A DNA stretch of 64,000 nucleotides, from NCBI RefSeq assembly GCF_001612825.1, contig NZ_BDBE01000040.1, forward strand, positions 62,001-126,000, read 5' to 3'. Each line of letters opens with the position of its first letter. Position 1 is the stretch's first letter. The DNA is from Nocardia caishijiensis NBRC 108228. GTDB taxonomy: Bacteria; Actinomycetota; Actinomycetes; Mycobacteriales; Mycobacteriaceae. The position numbers and the translations under genes were made by a program. Below the pieces are notes generated by a model, which was not told the origin of the DNA, did not search any database, and saw only the letters and a list, made by a program, of their open reading frames with translations. Positions 61,562 through 64,000 of the stretch are shown piece by piece.

Positions 61562-62686
61562 GTGGCACGACTGCAGATCGATGCGGTGTCGAAGAAGTTC
61601 GACACCGACTACGCGGTGCGCGAGGTGAGCCTCGACATCGCCGACGGCGAGTTCATGGTGTTGCTCGGGCCGAGCGGGTGCGGCAAGTCCACTCTGTTGC
61701 GGATGATCGCGGGGCTCGAGCAGCCGAGCGAGGGCCGGATCCTGGTGGACGGCACCGATGTCACCGACGCACCGCCGCAGCGTCGGGACGTGGCGATGGT
61801 GTTCCAGAGCTACGCGCTCTACCCGCACCTGTCGGTGGCGAAGAACATCGGGTTCCCGTTGCGGGCCCGGCGCAGGCCGCGCGTCGAGATCGAACGGCGG
61901 GTCGCGCAGGTGTCGGCCACCCTGGAGTTGTCGGCCCTGCTCGAACGCAGGCCGGGTGCGCTGTCCGGGGGTCAGCGGCAGCGAGTGGCGTTGGCGCGTG
62001 CCATGGTTCGCGATCCGGGCGCTTTTCTCATGGACGAGCCGCTGTCCAATCTCGACGCCAAGTTGCGCAGCGCGACGCGCGCGGAACTGATCGGGCTGCA
62101 CGAACGTCTCGGCACCACCTTCCTCTACGTCACCCACGACCAGGTGGAGGCGATGACGATGGCGTCCCGGGTCGCACTGCTCGACCAGGGCAGGGTCGCG
62201 CAGTGCGGTACCCCGGCCGAGCTCTACGACCAGCCGCGCTCCACCTTCGTCGCCGGATTCCTCGGCTCACCATCGATGAATCTGTTCCCCGCCGTCGTGA
62301 CCGCGACCGAGGGCCGGTTGCGGATCACCGGCGACGGGATCGATGCCGCGCTCGACATCACAGGCGATCTTCCGGCGCGGACTCCGGTCATCGCGGGCAT
62401 CCGCCCCGAACGGCTGCGTCTCGACGCCGCCGCGACTGCTGTGCGCGGCACCATCCGCCTGGTCGAGAACCTCGGCAGCGAGGAGTTGGTGCACATCGAC
62501 GCGGGCGCGACCAGCCTGTGCGCGCGGGTCGCGCGCCCGGCGGGAGTCCGGGTGGGCGAGCGCGTCGCCGCGCGGGTGGATCCCGCCGACATCCACTTGT
62601 TCGACCCCGACACCGGGTTACGCCTCAGGTGGCAAGCGCCCCAGCTGGATTCGGCGAACGCCGCGCACTCGGTACCCGTCCCCTGA
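61562..62686 (+). CDS. ugpC: UgpC/MsmK-type ABC transporter ATPase
   Basis: The 374-residue ATPase has Walker A GPSGCGKST, the Q-loop VFQSYALYPHLSV, the signature LSGGQRQRVALARA, Walker B FLMDEPLSNLDAKLR, and the H-loop VTHDQVEAMT. The C-terminal regulatory OB-type domain (IAGIRPERLRL, LVENLGSEELVHI, HLFDPDTGLRL) places it in the carbohydrate uptake group (CUT1). GTG 61562 is preceded by AAGGAGAGAC. The lipoprotein gene follows 30 bases later, so ATPase and binding protein form one operon; the permeases are expected beyond the window. Glycerol-3-phosphate is one candidate substrate. Confidence 0.9.
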   Translation: MARLQIDAVSKKFDTDYAVREVSLDIADGEFMVLLGPSGCGKSTLLRMIAGLEQPSEGRILVDGTDVTDAPPQRRDVAMVFQSYALYPHLSVAKNIGFPLRARRRPRVEIERRVAQVSATLELSALLERRPGALSGGQRQRVALARAMVRDPGAFLMDEPLSNLDAKLRSATRAELIGLHERLGTTFLYVTHDQVEAMTMASRVALLDQGRVAQCGTPAELYDQPRSTFVAGFLGSPSMNLFPAVVTATEGRLRITGDGIDAALDITGDLPARTPVIAGIRPERLRLDAAATAVRGTIRLVENLGSEELVHIDAGATSLCARVARPAGVRVGERVAARVDPADIHLFDPDTGLRLRWQAPQLDSANAAHSVPVP

Positions 62687-62716
62687 ATTCCCGCACGACC
62701 ATTGAGGAGAACCGTC

Positions 62717-64000
62717 ATGAAACGCACCCTGCCCGTTCTGGGCGTGGTGGTCACCACCGCCGTCGTGCTGAGTGGCTGCGGCCTGGGCAGCACCGTGTCC
62801 TCGGACACCACGGCGACCGGCCGGATCCCGGAACTGTCGCCCGGTCAGCAGGTTTCGATCACCTTCGAGTCCTACAACTACGGCCTCGCGGGCGCCTGGA
62901 CGGACACGTTCAACGACCTCATCGCAGAGTTCGGCAAGAAGTACCCGAACATCGAGGTCACCGCGCAGAAGCCGCAGGGGAACAGTCCCAACCCCGCCAC
63001 CGACACCATCTCGAGCATCCAGAACCAGCTGGTGGCGGGCGACCCGCCCGATGTCGCCCAGCTCGGCTTCAGCGACCTGAACTTCACCGTCGATCAGTTG
63101 CGTGCCAAACCACTGGACACCCTCGTCGGCGCCGAGGAGGTCGCCCGCAACTTCGACGGCGCCGAACACGGCTACGCACCCCGCGCCCGCACCCTCGACG
63201 ACTGGGACGGCCACACCTACGGTGTGCCGTTCGTCTTCTCCACCCCGGTGCTGTACCTGAACGCCTCATTGTTCACCGAGGCCGGGCTCGACACCGACAA
63301 GCCGCCCGCCACCTGGGCCGAGGTCGCCACGGCCGCCAAGACCATCGCCGACCGCACCGGCAAGGGCGGGGTGTACATCGATTGCCTGACCAAGACCGCC
63401 AAGGACTGGTGTTTCCAGTCGCTGGTGCGTTCCAACGGCGGCCGCGTGATCTCCGAGGACCGCCGCACACTCACCTACGATCAAGCGCCCGCCGTCGAGG
63501 TGACGAAGATGGCGCAGGACCTGGTGAACAACGGCAGCATGCCCAGGTTGAACCAGAAGCAGGGGTATGAGGCCTTCACTCGCGGTGAAGTGGGAATGTT
63601 GCTCGAGACCAGCGCCATCCAGGGCATGTTCGTCAAGGGAGCCAAGGACAAGTGGGATCTGCGTTCGGCGCCGATGCCCGCCTTCGGCAACACCCCGACG
63701 GTGCCGACCAACTCCGGTGCGGGCCTGCACATCCTGTCCGAGGACCCGGCCAGGCAGCGGGCCTCCTGGGAGCTGATCAAGTTCCTCACCAGCGAGCAGT
63801 CCTACACGAAGATCGCACAGAACATCGGCTACCTGCCGCTGCGCACCGGGTTGCTCGAGGACGCCGACGGGCTGAAGAACTGGGCCGCGGCGAACCCTTT
63901 GCTGAAGCCCAACGTCGAACAGCTCGCGCGGATGGAGCCGTGGGTGTCCATGCCCGGCAACAACTATCTGCAGGTACGGGACGGCATGATGGACGCGGTC
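62717..64000 (+). CDS. UgpB-like solute-binding lipoprotein, 3' end cut by window
   Basis: The frame runs from ATG 62717 to the window end, giving 428 residues. It begins with a lipoprotein signal (KRTLPVLGVVVTTAVVLSGC, lipobox LSGC with the cysteine lipidated). The mature protein has the ABC extracellular binding fold of family 1: FNDLIAEFGKKYPNIEV, IQNQLVAGDPPDVAQLG, DDWDGHTYGVPFVFSTPVLYLN and ASWELIKFLTSEQSYTKIAQN. The GVPFVFSTPVLYLN region is most like UgpB-type glycerol-phosphate or oligosaccharide binders. AGGAG lies nine bases before the start. It works with the ATPase encoded just upstream. Confidence 0.88.
   Translation, partial: MKRTLPVLGVVVTTAVVLSGCGLGSTVSSDTTATGRIPELSPGQQVSITFESYNYGLAGAWTDTFNDLIAEFGKKYPNIEVTAQKPQGNSPNPATDTISSIQNQLVAGDPPDVAQLGFSDLNFTVDQLRAKPLDTLVGAEEVARNFDGAEHGYAPRARTLDDWDGHTYGVPFVFSTPVLYLNASLFTEAGLDTDKPPATWAEVATAAKTIADRTGKGGVYIDCLTKTAKDWCFQSLVRSNGGRVISEDRRTLTYDQAPAVEVTKMAQDLVNNGSMPRLNQKQGYEAFTRGEVGMLLETSAIQGMFVKGAKDKWDLRSAPMPAFGNTPTVPTNSGAGLHILSEDPARQRASWELIKFLTSEQSYTKIAQNIGYLPLRTGLLEDADGLKNWAAANPLLKPNVEQLARMEPWVSMPGNNYLQVRDGMMDAV

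Noticed and set aside
1..64000. CRISPR arrays, tRNA or rRNA genes, insertion sequences, integrases
   Set aside because: No regularly spaced repeats, cloverleaf-like sequences, transposase motifs or attachment-site duplications were noticed on reading the window.

Overview
The window is a GC-rich stretch of actinobacterial chromosome, coding-dense, with many GTG starts and many stop/start overlaps of the ATGA, GTGA or TTGA type. The gene families (XRE-TetR and tandem-TetR regulators, PucR regulators, NIT-HAMP sensor ATPase, LuxR-type two-component pair, DUF4407, UgpBC-type transporter) fit a mycolic-acid actinomycete. Nocardia or a close relative is most likely. This is judged from protein style, not from a marker gene.

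Left part (1-13050): ordinary metabolism. An acyl-CoA dehydrogenase and a phosphotransferase form a coupled pair facing an XRE-TetR regulator whose start lies beside a perfect inverted repeat. Then come a NIT-domain sensor ATPase, a PucR regulator, a decayed PucR fragment joined to an N-truncated diguanylate cyclase, and a glycerol block: glpD and glpK divergent from an IclR regulator and a second, divergent glpK.

13163-21990: a compact biosynthetic cluster. Seven genes on the minus strand (AlkB-like oxygenase, small GRDP-like protein, MvdD-type ATP-grasp ligase, methyltransferase, A-T-TE NRPS-like enzyme, LLM flavin monooxygenase, aldo/keto reductase) are almost all overlapping. A TauD-type dioxygenase converges from the other side. 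The ATP-grasp, methyltransferase and small-protein trio looks like a ribosomal-peptide maturation system combined with a stand-alone NRPS module.

22312-31082: a CHAT-protease operon with two unrecognised partner proteins, two paralogous HTH-only LuxR regulators around an orphan small protein, a tandem TetR regulator and a PaaK-like adenylating enzyme.

31286-59838: the most striking region. Two large convergent operons appear to form one signalling/chaperone-like system of the NTP-dependent conflict type. Operon A (+) encodes a membrane protein, coiled-coil protein, ClpB-like AAA+ ATPase, radical-SAM protein, FHA protein, PP2C phosphatase, Ser/Thr kinase, membrane protein and TPR protein. Operon B (-) encodes a second radical-SAM protein, coiled-coil protein, double CbxX-type AAA+ ATPase, zinc-ribbon/vWA-like protein, double-GTPase-type protein, GAP1-like protein, a reduced Hsp70-like protein, a coiled-coil protein and DUF4407. 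The coil, AAA+ and radical-SAM trio occurs once in each operon. Paralogous membrane proteins lie at the two outer ends, and a LuxR response regulator/histidine kinase pair sits beside operon B. A 39-residue DnaJ-zinc-centre-like microprotein lies just outside.

60116-64000: a small secreted protein and a glycine-zipper exported protein separated by a perfect 34-bp palindromic terminator, then a UgpC-like ATPase and a UgpB-like lipoprotein that runs off the window. No tRNA, rRNA, CRISPR array, insertion sequence or integrase was recognised.
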